From contig CAPGBJ010000041.1 of NCBI GenBank assembly GCA_948616425.1, positions 70,913-134,912 on the forward strand: 64,000 bases of DNA, given 5' to 3'. Position 1 is the stretch's first letter; each line of letters begins with the position of its first letter. This DNA is from an uncultured Oscillospiraceae bacterium (GTDB taxonomy: Bacteria > Bacillota > Clostridia > Oscillospirales > Oscillospiraceae). Of this stretch, positions 34,862 through 43,097 are shown in pieces. The position numbers were made by a program, and so were the translations under genes. The notes below the pieces were generated by a model, which searched no databases, had not been told where the DNA came from, and saw only the letters and a program-made list of their open reading frames with translations.

Positions 34862-36979
34862 ATGCGGCGTATTTTTCAAAACAGCATAGCGCTTATGGTA
34901 GTGGTCATCGTGATGTTCCTGATCATCCCCCTGCCGGAGACACTTCTTGATATTTTGATCATTACCAATATCTCCCTGTCCATTGTTATTCTGATGGTCA
35001 CCATGACCATTTCTGAAGCCTTAGATTTCTCCATTTTCCCTTCTCTGCTGCTGATCACCACACTGTTTCGTCTGGGGCTGAATGTCTCTACCACCCGGGC
35101 CATTTTGGGTTTTGAGGGCAATGGAGCTCCAGGTACGCCAGTGATTCAGACCTTTGGTGAGCTGATCACTCAGGGAAATATTGTGCTGGGCATCATCATC
35201 TTTTTCATCATTGTGTTGGTGCAGTTCATCGTAATCACCAAAGGCGCCGAGCGCGTGGCCGAGGTAGCCGCCCGCTTCACCTTGGACGCCATGCCCGGCA
35301 AACAGATGGCCATCGACGCCGACCTCTCCTCCGGCCTGATCAATGAGCAGCAGGCCCGAGAGCGGCGGGGTAAGATTCAGCGAGAGGCCGACTTCTATGG
35401 CGCTATGGACGGCGCGACCAAGATCGTCAAGGGCGACGCCACCATGTCCTTGATTATCACGGCCATCAACCTCATCGGCGGAATTATTATTGGTTCCATC
35501 AACGGGGTGGGCGACCTGGGGACGGTGGCCCAGACCTACTCCATCGCAACCATCGGCGATGGCCTGGTCTCCCAGCTTCCGGCTCTGATGATCTCCACCG
35601 CTACCGGTATGATTGTCACACGTTCGGTTTCTGAGGGCAGCTTAAACTCCGATGTGATTGAGCAGTTTGCCCGTCAGCCGCGGGCCATTCTCACCGCTGG
35701 CGCAGTGCTGATTATCTTGGGTCTGATCCCTGGAACCCCCACCCTTCCTCTGCTGATTGTGGGTGTGGGTCTGGCGGTGTTCGGCTATATGATGAGTGGT
35801 CGGCTGGATCGGCAGGAGGCCACCCAACTGGCTCAGCCTGAGGAACCGATGGAGGACGTGATAGCAGCCACGCCCAGTGAGACCGATTACTACAAGGATA
35901 TCAATAATGTCTACGGGCTGCTTACTGTTGACCCCATTGAGATGGAGTTTGGCTACAGTTTGATCCCTCTGGTGGACGAAAACAGCGGTGGCAAGCTAAT
36001 CAGCCGCATTGTGATTTTCCGCCGCCAGTACGCCCAGGATATGGGCTTTGTGATCCCCTCCATCCGACTCCACGACTCCTCTGCGCTTGGCACGAACCAG
36101 TACGTGGTGAAGATTAAGGGGGAAGAGGTTGCCCGGGGTGAAATTCTGGTGGACTACTACCTGGCTCTGGAGCCCCCCAATCCTGGCGGTGAGATCGACG
36201 GAATTGAGACCATCGAACCCGCCTACGGCATCCCCTCCCGGTGGATTTTGCCGGAGAACAAGGAGATGGCAGAAATCTACGGCTACACTGTCATTGATCC
36301 GCTGTCTGTCATGCAGACTCATCTGAGCGAGGTGGTTCGCCGCCACGCTTACGAGCTGCTGGGGCGGGCAGAGGTGATGCAGTTGGTGGAGAATCTAAAA
36401 CGGTCTTCTCCCGAACTGGTAGAGGAGGCCATCCCCAATGTGCTTTCTTACTCCAATCTAGAGCGCATTTTGCGCAATCTGCTGAAGGAAGGGGTCCCCA
36501 TTCGGGATCTGGGCACCATTCTGGAGACCGCAACGGACGCCTTGATGACCACCAAGGACCTGGATATGGTCACAGAGAATATCCGGGTGGCGCTCAGCCG
36601 AACCATTACCCGTCGCTTCTGCGAGCACGGCCAACTCCGGGTGGTCACCTTGGACGCCGATGTGGAGAAGCGGGTAATCAGTTCGCTGAGCAAAAACGAA
36701 CAGGGGATCTATCTGGCAATGGGGCCCGATCTCATGCAGAGTATTGTTACCCAACTGGGAGAGTACCTGAAGAAATTCAACGATCTGTCTCAGACACCTA
36801 TTGTGCTTACCAGTCAGGTTATCCGCGTCTATCTGAGCAGGATGCTGGCCCAATTCTACCCAGGCGTCTATGTTCTCTCCTTTAATGAGATTACCAGCGA
36901 TGTGCAAATCCAGTCTCTGGGCAATATCACCCTTGAAACGGCCAGGAGCAGGCCAGAGCGAAAGGCGGCCGCAGTATGA
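34862..36979 (+). CDS. flhA: Flagellar export gate protein FlhA
   Basis: FlhA is the nonameric export-gate component and docking site for chaperone-substrate complexes. The 705 residues include N-terminal membrane helices (residues about 12-300), the FHIPEP-type conserved loop containing RVAEVAARFTLDAMPGKQMA and IDADLSSGLI, and a large cytosolic domain. ATG 34862 follows AGGAAAGGATGACACC at workable spacing. It overlaps sigD by 4 bases; flhF and flhG, which follow flhA in Bacillus, are absent. Confidence 0.96.
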   Translation: MRRIFQNSIALMVVVIVMFLIIPLPETLLDILIITNISLSIVILMVTMTISEALDFSIFPSLLLITTLFRLGLNVSTTRAILGFEGNGAPGTPVIQTFGELITQGNIVLGIIIFFIIVLVQFIVITKGAERVAEVAARFTLDAMPGKQMAIDADLSSGLINEQQARERRGKIQREADFYGAMDGATKIVKGDATMSLIITAINLIGGIIIGSINGVGDLGTVAQTYSIATIGDGLVSQLPALMISTATGMIVTRSVSEGSLNSDVIEQFARQPRAILTAGAVLIILGLIPGTPTLPLLIVGVGLAVFGYMMSGRLDRQEATQLAQPEEPMEDVIAATPSETDYYKDINNVYGLLTVDPIEMEFGYSLIPLVDENSGGKLISRIVIFRRQYAQDMGFVIPSIRLHDSSALGTNQYVVKIKGEEVARGEILVDYYLALEPPNPGGEIDGIETIEPAYGIPSRWILPENKEMAEIYGYTVIDPLSVMQTHLSEVVRRHAYELLGRAEVMQLVENLKRSSPELVEEAIPNVLSYSNLERILRNLLKEGVPIRDLGTILETATDALMTTKDLDMVTENIRVALSRTITRRFCEHGQLRVVTLDADVEKRVISSLSKNEQGIYLAMGPDLMQSIVTQLGEYLKKFNDLSQTPIVLTSQVIRVYLSRMLAQFYPGVYVLSFNEITSDVQIQSLGNITLETARSRPERKAAAV

Positions 36980-37803
36980 GCGGGGCGCTGACAGCTTCCT
37001 CGCCACAGGAGGGAAGAGAGGGTTGGACCCAGGCAGAACTGGAGGAGATGACCGCGGAGGAGCTCTTTCAGACCTACAAGAACACAGGAGATCCAGACCT
37101 AAAATGGCCTTTGGTGATGCGGTATGTGGGGTTGGTGCGGAGCATTGCTCTTCAGGTGCGAGGCGTGTATTCCAGCTTTGCTCAAGTGGATGATATTGTC
37201 AATGAGGGATTGCTCACCCTGGCCGGGGCAGTGGATAAATTTGATCCAGATAAGGGGATCAAGTTTGAGACCTATGTCTCCAAGCGTATCCGAGGAGCGG
37301 TGATTGATCTGGCCCGGCGTCAGGACTGGGTGCCCCGCAGCGTGCGGCGGAAAGCCCGGGATATTGATCAGGCCAGCAGTGAGCTTTTCTCTGAGTTGGG
37401 CCGCTACCCCACAGACCAGGAAATGGCCGATAAACTGGGAGTCAGCCAGGACCAATATCAAGAGGACTTGGCCAATTCCTCCATGTGTAATGTGCTCTCC
37501 CTGGATGCCCTGTTTGAGGACCGGGAACAGACCGGCCGGGCAGAACTGCCCGACGATACCTCGGGAGGGCGTCCAGAGGACTCCATGCTCCGACAGGAGT
37601 TGTTGGAGACTTTGACAAAGGCCATTGAGTCTTTACGGGAGAATGAGCAGACGGTGATTTCCCTGTATTACCAGAAAAATTTGAGTATGAAGGAGATTGC
37701 CCAGGTGATGGAGGTCAGCGAACCCCGTATTTCTCAGCTCCACTCCCGAGCAATTCAGAAGCTAAAGCTGTATATGAACCAGTATATGACCGGCAGTAAG
37801 TGA
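36976..37803 (+). CDS. fliA: Flagellar sigma factor, FliA/SigD (sigma-28)
   Basis: The sigma factor for late flagellar and motility genes, held by FlgM. The 275-residue protein has region 2 (LVMRYVGLVRSIALQVRGVY, DDIVNEGLLTL), region 3 and region 4 (ENEQTVISLYYQKNLSMKEI, EPRISQLHSRAIQKLK). No region 1.1, as expected for this class. ATG 36976 overlaps flhA by ATGA, giving coupling. Confidence 0.94.
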   Translation: MSGALTASSPQEGREGWTQAELEEMTAEELFQTYKNTGDPDLKWPLVMRYVGLVRSIALQVRGVYSSFAQVDDIVNEGLLTLAGAVDKFDPDKGIKFETYVSKRIRGAVIDLARRQDWVPRSVRRKARDIDQASSELFSELGRYPTDQEMADKLGVSQDQYQEDLANSSMCNVLSLDALFEDREQTGRAELPDDTSGGRPEDSMLRQELLETLTKAIESLRENEQTVISLYYQKNLSMKEIAQVMEVSEPRISQLHSRAIQKLKLYMNQYMTGSK

Positions 37804-37830
37804 GTGTCGGAACGAGAGGAGTTTTGCGCG

Positions 37831-38583
37831 ATGATGAAGGGGTTTTACAACCTGACCTCTGGGATGGTATCTCAGGGGCGCAGGCTGGATGTGGTGGCCA
37901 ACAATATGACAAATATTTCCACGGCGGGCTATAAGGCAGAGCAGTATACTGACCGCACCTTTGACGAGGTACTGGTGTCCCGCATCGGCAACAAGATCAA
38001 GTCTCATTATCAGGAGATGGAGACTTATCAGAGCCATATTTTAGCCCCGGATCAGCTTTATACCGACTTCGGACAGAGCTCCTTTGAGGAGACCAATCTG
38101 CCTCTGGATTTTGCCATCCAGGGGGAGGGCTTCTTTGCGATTGACACCGGGAACGGGGTAGCCTATACCCGGGCGGGCAGCTTTACCTTGGACAATGAGG
38201 GCTACCTGTGTCTGTCTGAATTGGGCCGGGTACTGGATCGGGAGGGGAATCCCATCCAGCTGCCCACTGATAGGCTGGATGTGGATAAGTGGGGCGGTCT
38301 CTCTGTGGAGGAGGGCGAATATATAGCTACCTTGGGTGTGTTTATGTTTGAGGATAACAACGCCTTAGAGCGCACCCCCTATGGACTGTTCACCGGCCAG
38401 GGGGCCCAGGTCAATGAGGGCGCGATTATTCACCACAAGTGGGTGGAACGCTCCAATGTAAACATGGTCAAGGAAATGGTCAAGATGATGACCACCCAGC
38501 GGGCCCTTCAAAGTGCCGCTCAGATGAGCAAGATCTATGACCAGGTCATTACCAAGGCGGTCAACGACATTGGCCGGCTGTAA
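37831..38583 (+). CDS. flgF: Flagellar rod/hook-basal body protein, FlgF/FlgG type
   Basis: A 250-residue rod protein. RRLDVVANNMTNISTAGYKA at residues about 17-36, LDFAIQGEGFFAIDT near 98 and the C-terminal VNMVKEMVKMMTTQRALQSA are family hallmarks. It and the next gene correspond in position and type to the FlhO/FlhP or FlgF/FlgG pair; which is proximal is not certain. ATG 37831 is 10 bases after GAGAGGAG; GTG 37804 is less likely. Confidence 0.85.
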   Translation: MMKGFYNLTSGMVSQGRRLDVVANNMTNISTAGYKAEQYTDRTFDEVLVSRIGNKIKSHYQEMETYQSHILAPDQLYTDFGQSSFEETNLPLDFAIQGEGFFAIDTGNGVAYTRAGSFTLDNEGYLCLSELGRVLDREGNPIQLPTDRLDVDKWGGLSVEEGEYIATLGVFMFEDNNALERTPYGLFTGQGAQVNEGAIIHHKWVERSNVNMVKEMVKMMTTQRALQSAAQMSKIYDQVITKAVNDIGRL

Positions 38584-38627
38584 AGTTGGCTATAGATATC
38601 CCTTGAAAGAAAGGCGTGTGAGCGGAA

Positions 38628-39407
38628 ATGAATATGTCCTTCTACACCGGTGCTGTGGGGGCTTGGCAACAGGAACAGCGTATGAATGTCCAGGCCAATA
38701 ATATCGCCAATGTGAACAATTATGGCTATAAGGCAGAGCGGGCCACCTTCCACCACTTGATGTATGGCAATGTAACGGGCATCGACCAGGAGCGGTTGCC
38801 TAAAGGGACGGGAACCAAGATGGTAAAGGCCAGCGTGGACTATGAGTCGGGCGGCTATGCCGACACTGGCCGGGTGTTCGATTTTGCCATTGTGGGAAAT
38901 GGTTTCTTTGCCCTGTACGACCCGGCAGATGGAGAAATATCGTTCACTAGGGATGGCGCCTTTATGATGGCGCGGTTTGAAATTCCGCCTGATGAGGACG
39001 CTGAACCAGAGATTGATCCAGTGACCGGCGAGGAGATTGAGCCCCAGCCCACTGAGGAGTGGCGTCTGTCCGATAACGAGGGGCGCTGCGTTTTGGACAG
39101 CAGAGGAAACTTTATTGTCATTGACCCCCTGGACCGCCGCGCTGAGCTGGATATCGGCGTCTTTGACTACCGAATCTACGATGGAATGCTCCATGCAGAC
39201 AGCGGCCGTTTCACGCCAATTGATAAGAATGGCGACCTGTACAGGGGGACTGGCCAGGTGCAGCGGGGTATGCTGGAAACTTCCAACGTGGACCTGGCCC
39301 AGGAACTGATTAAGGTGATTGAGGCCCAGAGGGCTTACAGTTATGCACTGCGGATGGTTCAGACCTCTGACGAGATCGAGCAGACCATCAATGGCCTGCG
39401 CAGCTGA
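38628..39407 (+). CDS. flgG: Flagellar distal rod protein, FlgG type
   Basis: A 259-residue rod protein paralogous to its neighbour. QRMNVQANNIANVNNYGYKA at the N-terminus, FDFAIVGNGFFALYD in the middle and NVDLAQELIKVIEAQRAYSY at the end are diagnostic. It has an acidic insert (residues about 122-142, PPDEDAEPEIDPVTGEEIEP). ATG 38628 has GAAAGGCGTGTG upstream, a weak site. Confidence 0.85.
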   Translation: MNMSFYTGAVGAWQQEQRMNVQANNIANVNNYGYKAERATFHHLMYGNVTGIDQERLPKGTGTKMVKASVDYESGGYADTGRVFDFAIVGNGFFALYDPADGEISFTRDGAFMMARFEIPPDEDAEPEIDPVTGEEIEPQPTEEWRLSDNEGRCVLDSRGNFIVIDPLDRRAELDIGVFDYRIYDGMLHADSGRFTPIDKNGDLYRGTGQVQRGMLETSNVDLAQELIKVIEAQRAYSYALRMVQTSDEIEQTINGLRS

Positions 39408-39422
39408 TGGGGGAGGTAGCAT

Positions 39423-40049
39423 ATGGCAATTAAGACATACGATCAGATGAATTCCCTTGAAATTGATACACTGAGGGAGATTGGCAGCATCGGAACAGGG
39501 AATGCGGCTACTGCCCTGTCCCAAATGCTGGGGAAAGAGGTGCGCATTACTCTGCCCGAGGTGCGCATTATGGGCTATAATGAGGCTATCGAGTGGATTG
39601 GCGGCCCGGAGGCGGTGACTGCCGGCGTCCTGGTAAAGATGAGCGGCGATATGGGCGGTATCATGCTGTCCGTGCAGAAGCTGGAGTTGGTCAACATTAT
39701 TCTGGAGACAATGCTGGGGCAGAGTATTCAGGATTATGAGGAACTGGCGGAGCTGGAGCGGTCTGCATTGATTGAGATAGGGAACATTATGATTTCCGCC
39801 TTTGTGACCGCCCTGTCCGGCCTGGCTGGAATTGATGTCAATTTAACAGTACCCGCCTTTGCAGTGGACATGCAAGGCGCTATTTTGGCGGTACCCATGG
39901 CTGAGTATGGCGGTATGTCGGACTACCTGATGACGATTGGCGGGAACTTTGTGTGCGACGGCAAAGAGGTGCCGAGCCACCTCATGCTGTCTCCTGATTT
40001 GCGTTCTTTAAATTTCTTGCTGAGGAAGCTGGGCGTGAGCGATGAGTGA
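39423..40049 (+). CDS. cheC: CheY-P phosphatase CheC
   Basis: CheC dephosphorylates CheY-P and binds CheD. The 208-residue protein contains both phosphatase motifs: LREIGSIGTGNAATALSQML and LIEIGNIMISAFVTALS, with Glu and Asn in each (E19-N26-type and E-N pairs). ATG 39423 follows GGGGGAGGTAGC. It overlaps cheD by 8 bases. Confidence 0.94.
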   Translation: MAIKTYDQMNSLEIDTLREIGSIGTGNAATALSQMLGKEVRITLPEVRIMGYNEAIEWIGGPEAVTAGVLVKMSGDMGGIMLSVQKLELVNIILETMLGQSIQDYEELAELERSALIEIGNIMISAFVTALSGLAGIDVNLTVPAFAVDMQGAILAVPMAEYGGMSDYLMTIGGNFVCDGKEVPSHLMLSPDLRSLNFLLRKLGVSDE

Positions 40050-40527
40050 CAGCAAATTAACTGTAGGAATTGCCGATATGAAGATGGCCCAGGGGGAGGG
40101 CGTTCTGGTGACCTACGCTTTGGGCTCCTGCATTGGCCTGTGTTTTCATGATCCCCGGCTGCGGTTAGGGGCTCTGCTCCATATCATGCTGCCCATCAAT
40201 ATGGAGACGGGGCGTACCCATCCGTTAAAATACGCAGATACCGGTATTCGGGAGACATTGAAGCAGATGGAGGCCCGAGGTGCGATGCGCAGCAGAATGA
40301 CGGTGAAGATTGCAGGCGGCGCAAAGATGTTTGAGATAGCTGGAGGCAGCGGTCTGGGCAACATCGGACAACGGAATATCGAGAGTGTCAACGCTATTTT
40401 AAAGCGGGAGAATATTCGCCTCCTGGGCCAGGAGGTGGGCGGCAAGGTAGCACGGACGCTGTTTTTCGATGTGGGTAGCGGCCAGGGCTGTGTACGGTCC
40501 TATGGTCAGAAGGATATCTTTTTCTAA
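40042..40527 (+). CDS. cheD: Chemoreceptor glutamine deamidase CheD
   Basis: CheD deamidates chemoreceptor glutamines and partners CheC in adaptation. Catalytic Cys30 in YALGSCIGLCFHD and His47 in GALLHIMLP are visible. The 161-residue length is normal. The overlap with cheC supports stoichiometric expression. Confidence 0.95.
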   Translation: MSDSKLTVGIADMKMAQGEGVLVTYALGSCIGLCFHDPRLRLGALLHIMLPINMETGRTHPLKYADTGIRETLKQMEARGAMRSRMTVKIAGGAKMFEIAGGSGLGNIGQRNIESVNAILKRENIRLLGQEVGGKVARTLFFDVGSGQGCVRSYGQKDIFF

Positions 40528-40569
40528 GAAAGTTTGATCGAAATTAGAATAGAGTAAGGAGTGTCAGAA

Positions 40570-41493
40570 ATGGCTGAGGTTCACAGCAGCGGGATCCTTC
40601 TGGAGTCCGGTACCAATGAAATTGAGATCATGGAGTTCACCATTGACGGAAGCCTCTATGGCATTAACGTGGCCAAGGTGCGGGAGATTATCATGTCTGC
40701 TGCGGTCAAAATTATGCCCCATGCTCATCCGGCAGTGGAGGGTATTTTTAAACCCCGAGACGTTGTCATCACTGTAGTGGACCTGCCCAGATACCTGGGG
40801 ATTGACAAGGAAAAGGGCGCGAAGGACCTGTTTATTATTACCAACTTTAACAAAATGTTTATCGCCTTCCGGGTCAACACCGTGGTGGGCATCAGCCGTA
40901 TTTCCTGGACTGACATCCACAAACCGGACAAAACGGTTTCTGGAGGTTCGGAAGGGGTTGCTACAGGAATTGCCCAGTGCGGTAAGGACCTGGTCACAAT
41001 TCTGGACTTTGAGCGCATTGTAGCCGAAATTGCCCCTGAGACCACCATTCAGGTGAATGAGATTGATCAGATGGGACCCAGAAAACGCAGTGACGAGCCC
41101 ATTTGGATTGCAGAAGATTCTATTCTTTTGTCCAAGATGATTGCGGAGTGTCTGCGTAAGGCGGGGTATGTCAACTTGCGCATGTTCCCCAATGGGCGTG
41201 AACTCTGGGAGGCCCTGAGTGCTCTGCCCCAAGACCGGGATCTCTTCCAAGATGTGGCTTTAGTGATTACGGATATTGAGATGCCTCAGATGGACGGGCA
41301 CCGGTTGACTAAACTGATAAAGGATCACGCTCGGTATAAAGCAATCCCCTTAATTATCTTCTCATCTTTGATCAGTGAGGAGATGCGGATTAAAGGGCGG
41401 CAGCTGGGGGCAGATGAGCAGATGAGCAAGCCAGAAATCGGACATTTGGTGGATGTGATGGATCATCTCTTGGGCACAAAGCAAGATGGATAA
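40570..41493 (+). CDS. cheV: Chemotaxis coupling protein CheV
   Basis: CheV is a CheW-like coupling domain (residues about 12-165, GINVAKVREIIMS, FKPRDVVITVVDLPRYLG) fused to a receiver domain (residues about 175-300) with phospho-acceptor Asp in LVITDIEMPQMDGHRL and acidic pocket WIAEDS. It links receptors to CheA with adaptation. At 307 residues it is normal length. ATG 40570 is 8 bases after AAGGAG; GTG 40561 overlaps that site. Confidence 0.93.
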   Translation: MAEVHSSGILLESGTNEIEIMEFTIDGSLYGINVAKVREIIMSAAVKIMPHAHPAVEGIFKPRDVVITVVDLPRYLGIDKEKGAKDLFIITNFNKMFIAFRVNTVVGISRISWTDIHKPDKTVSGGSEGVATGIAQCGKDLVTILDFERIVAEIAPETTIQVNEIDQMGPRKRSDEPIWIAEDSILLSKMIAECLRKAGYVNLRMFPNGRELWEALSALPQDRDLFQDVALVITDIEMPQMDGHRLTKLIKDHARYKAIPLIIFSSLISEEMRIKGRQLGADEQMSKPEIGHLVDVMDHLLGTKQDG

Positions 41494-41504
41494 AGGTGAG
41501 CGAA

Positions 41505-42770
41505 ATGGTAAGCAGTAAGTATATCGTCCGTCAGCCTGTCAAGGACCTGAAAGGCGGAATTATTGGCTATGAGATTCAGTACCACGGTGAAAACCAGGCG
41601 TATGCAATAGATGAGACGAACAGCAATGATTTTGCTGCCGCAGACACTGTCTACAGTTTTTTAACACAAAATACTGACAAGGTGTTGAAGGGGTCGCTCA
41701 ACTTTATGACCTTTACCACCAATCTGTTGATGAAGCAGACACCCAAACTATTTGCTGCCAGCGATTTGGTGATTCAGGTGGGAGAGGATGTTATTATTCA
41801 TCCTCTGGCGATGCGTTTTTTGGAGCGATACGCCAAGGATGGATACAAGTTAGCTGTAAATGATTTTCAGTTCTCTCCCCGATATTTCTCTATCATTGAT
41901 AAGTTTGACTATATCAAGATCAATTTTCAGACTGCCGCTGATGTGAGTATCCGCAATATTGTGGAATTGGCCCACAGCATGGGAAAAAAGTGTATTGCAA
42001 TTGGTGTGGATACAGAAGAATTATATCAAAAATCCTTTATCATGGAGGTTGACGCGATGGAGGGGCTGTGGGTAGCAGAGAAACTGTTTACCACAGTACA
42101 CTCCAGCAGTTTCCTCCAGAGCAGCTTTTTCCGCCTTCTGGTGGCCATCAACCGGGATGATCCGGATGTGGAAGAAATTGAACAGATTATCTCTATGGAC
42201 GCCGTTTTAACTTACAGTCTGTTGAAAATTGTGAACTCCAGCTATTTTGCCCTGCGTAACCGAGCTACCGACGTTCATCAAGCCATTGTTGTAATGGGAT
42301 TAGGACAGTTGCGCCAGTGGATCTATCTGCTGGGGACTGGAAATGGAGAGGAAGGTCCGGATGCCAGTCAGGAGGAGTTCTTAAAGCTGTCCTTCATGCG
42401 CGCCAGTTTTAGCAGTGCCTTAATGAAGCTGGCAAAGGATATGCCGATTTCTCAGAATGAAGCCTACTTGCTGGGGATGTTCTCTACACTGAATTATCTG
42501 ATTGCGGCTCCTATGGAAGAAATTCTGGCAGATCTGCCTATTGCTCAGGAGGTAAAGGACGCACTGCTGTTCCATTCGGGCCGGTGCGGCGATCTGTATG
42601 ACCTGATATTGAGCTATGAGCGGGCGGACTGGAAGGTGATCGGGGATCTGGCGGAGACCTTGGAGATTCCGGTCAACCTACTGACTAACACATATTTCCA
42701 GTGCCTGAGTGATGTGGATAACATGTGGCGCGCTTTGATGGAAACCAGTGACGGGATTCCTACGGTGTAA
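41505..42770 (+). CDS. EAL-like/HDOD signalling protein (YuxH type)
   Basis: A 421-residue protein with an N-terminal EAL-like domain (residues about 5-200) and a C-terminal HDOD domain (about 205-410). The EAL motif is replaced by YEIQYH, and other metal-binding residues are not evident, so cyclic di-GMP hydrolysis is unlikely. HDOD is seen in MDAVLTYSLLKIVNSSYFALR and AIVVMGLGQLRQWIYLL. Last gene of the flagellar/chemotaxis run, ending before a terminator; it may bind a cyclic-di-GMP-related partner or regulate motility. ATG 41505 follows AAAGGTGAG. Confidence 0.85.
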   Translation: MVSSKYIVRQPVKDLKGGIIGYEIQYHGENQAYAIDETNSNDFAAADTVYSFLTQNTDKVLKGSLNFMTFTTNLLMKQTPKLFAASDLVIQVGEDVIIHPLAMRFLERYAKDGYKLAVNDFQFSPRYFSIIDKFDYIKINFQTAADVSIRNIVELAHSMGKKCIAIGVDTEELYQKSFIMEVDAMEGLWVAEKLFTTVHSSSFLQSSFFRLLVAINRDDPDVEEIEQIISMDAVLTYSLLKIVNSSYFALRNRATDVHQAIVVMGLGQLRQWIYLLGTGNGEEGPDASQEEFLKLSFMRASFSSALMKLAKDMPISQNEAYLLGMFSTLNYLIAAPMEEILADLPIAQEVKDALLFHSGRCGDLYDLILSYERADWKVIGDLAETLEIPVNLLTNTYFQCLSDVDNMWRALMETSDGIPTV

Positions 42771-43097
42771 ATTAATTTACAAAACAGTCAGACCTAAATG
42801 TGGAGAAAAATCCATAGGTTTGGACACTTTTGTCAGAAGAACCGCAAGATATTGGGCTTATGGTGACCCAGCAGTGTTGTAAATGCTAGCTTGTTCGTGC
42901 TGACATATATAACACACAATAAAAACAGAGAATCCATTACTTGCATAAGTGAGCGGTTCTCTGTTCTTCTTTTCTTGTTGCACAGTGCCCTTGATAGCAA
43001 GCAACTATGATAGAGAATGTCGTTTGCTGTATCAAAAGTTCAGGCGCTAGGAGTCGTTTTTCCTTACAATGTAGATCTGCAAGGAGGTTGCGAAGAC
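42771..43097. other. Intergenic region ending the flagellar operon
   Basis: This 327-base gap contains the operon terminator at 42925-42973 and the leader of the next gene. The AT-rich stretch from 42890 has no convincing promoter pair. I see no gene in it. Confidence 0.5.
42925..42973 (+). terminator. Terminator of the flagellar operon
   Basis: ACAGAGAATCC (42925-42935) pairs with GGTTCTCTGT (42955-42964) around one bulged T, followed by TCTTCTTTT. Confidence 0.7.
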
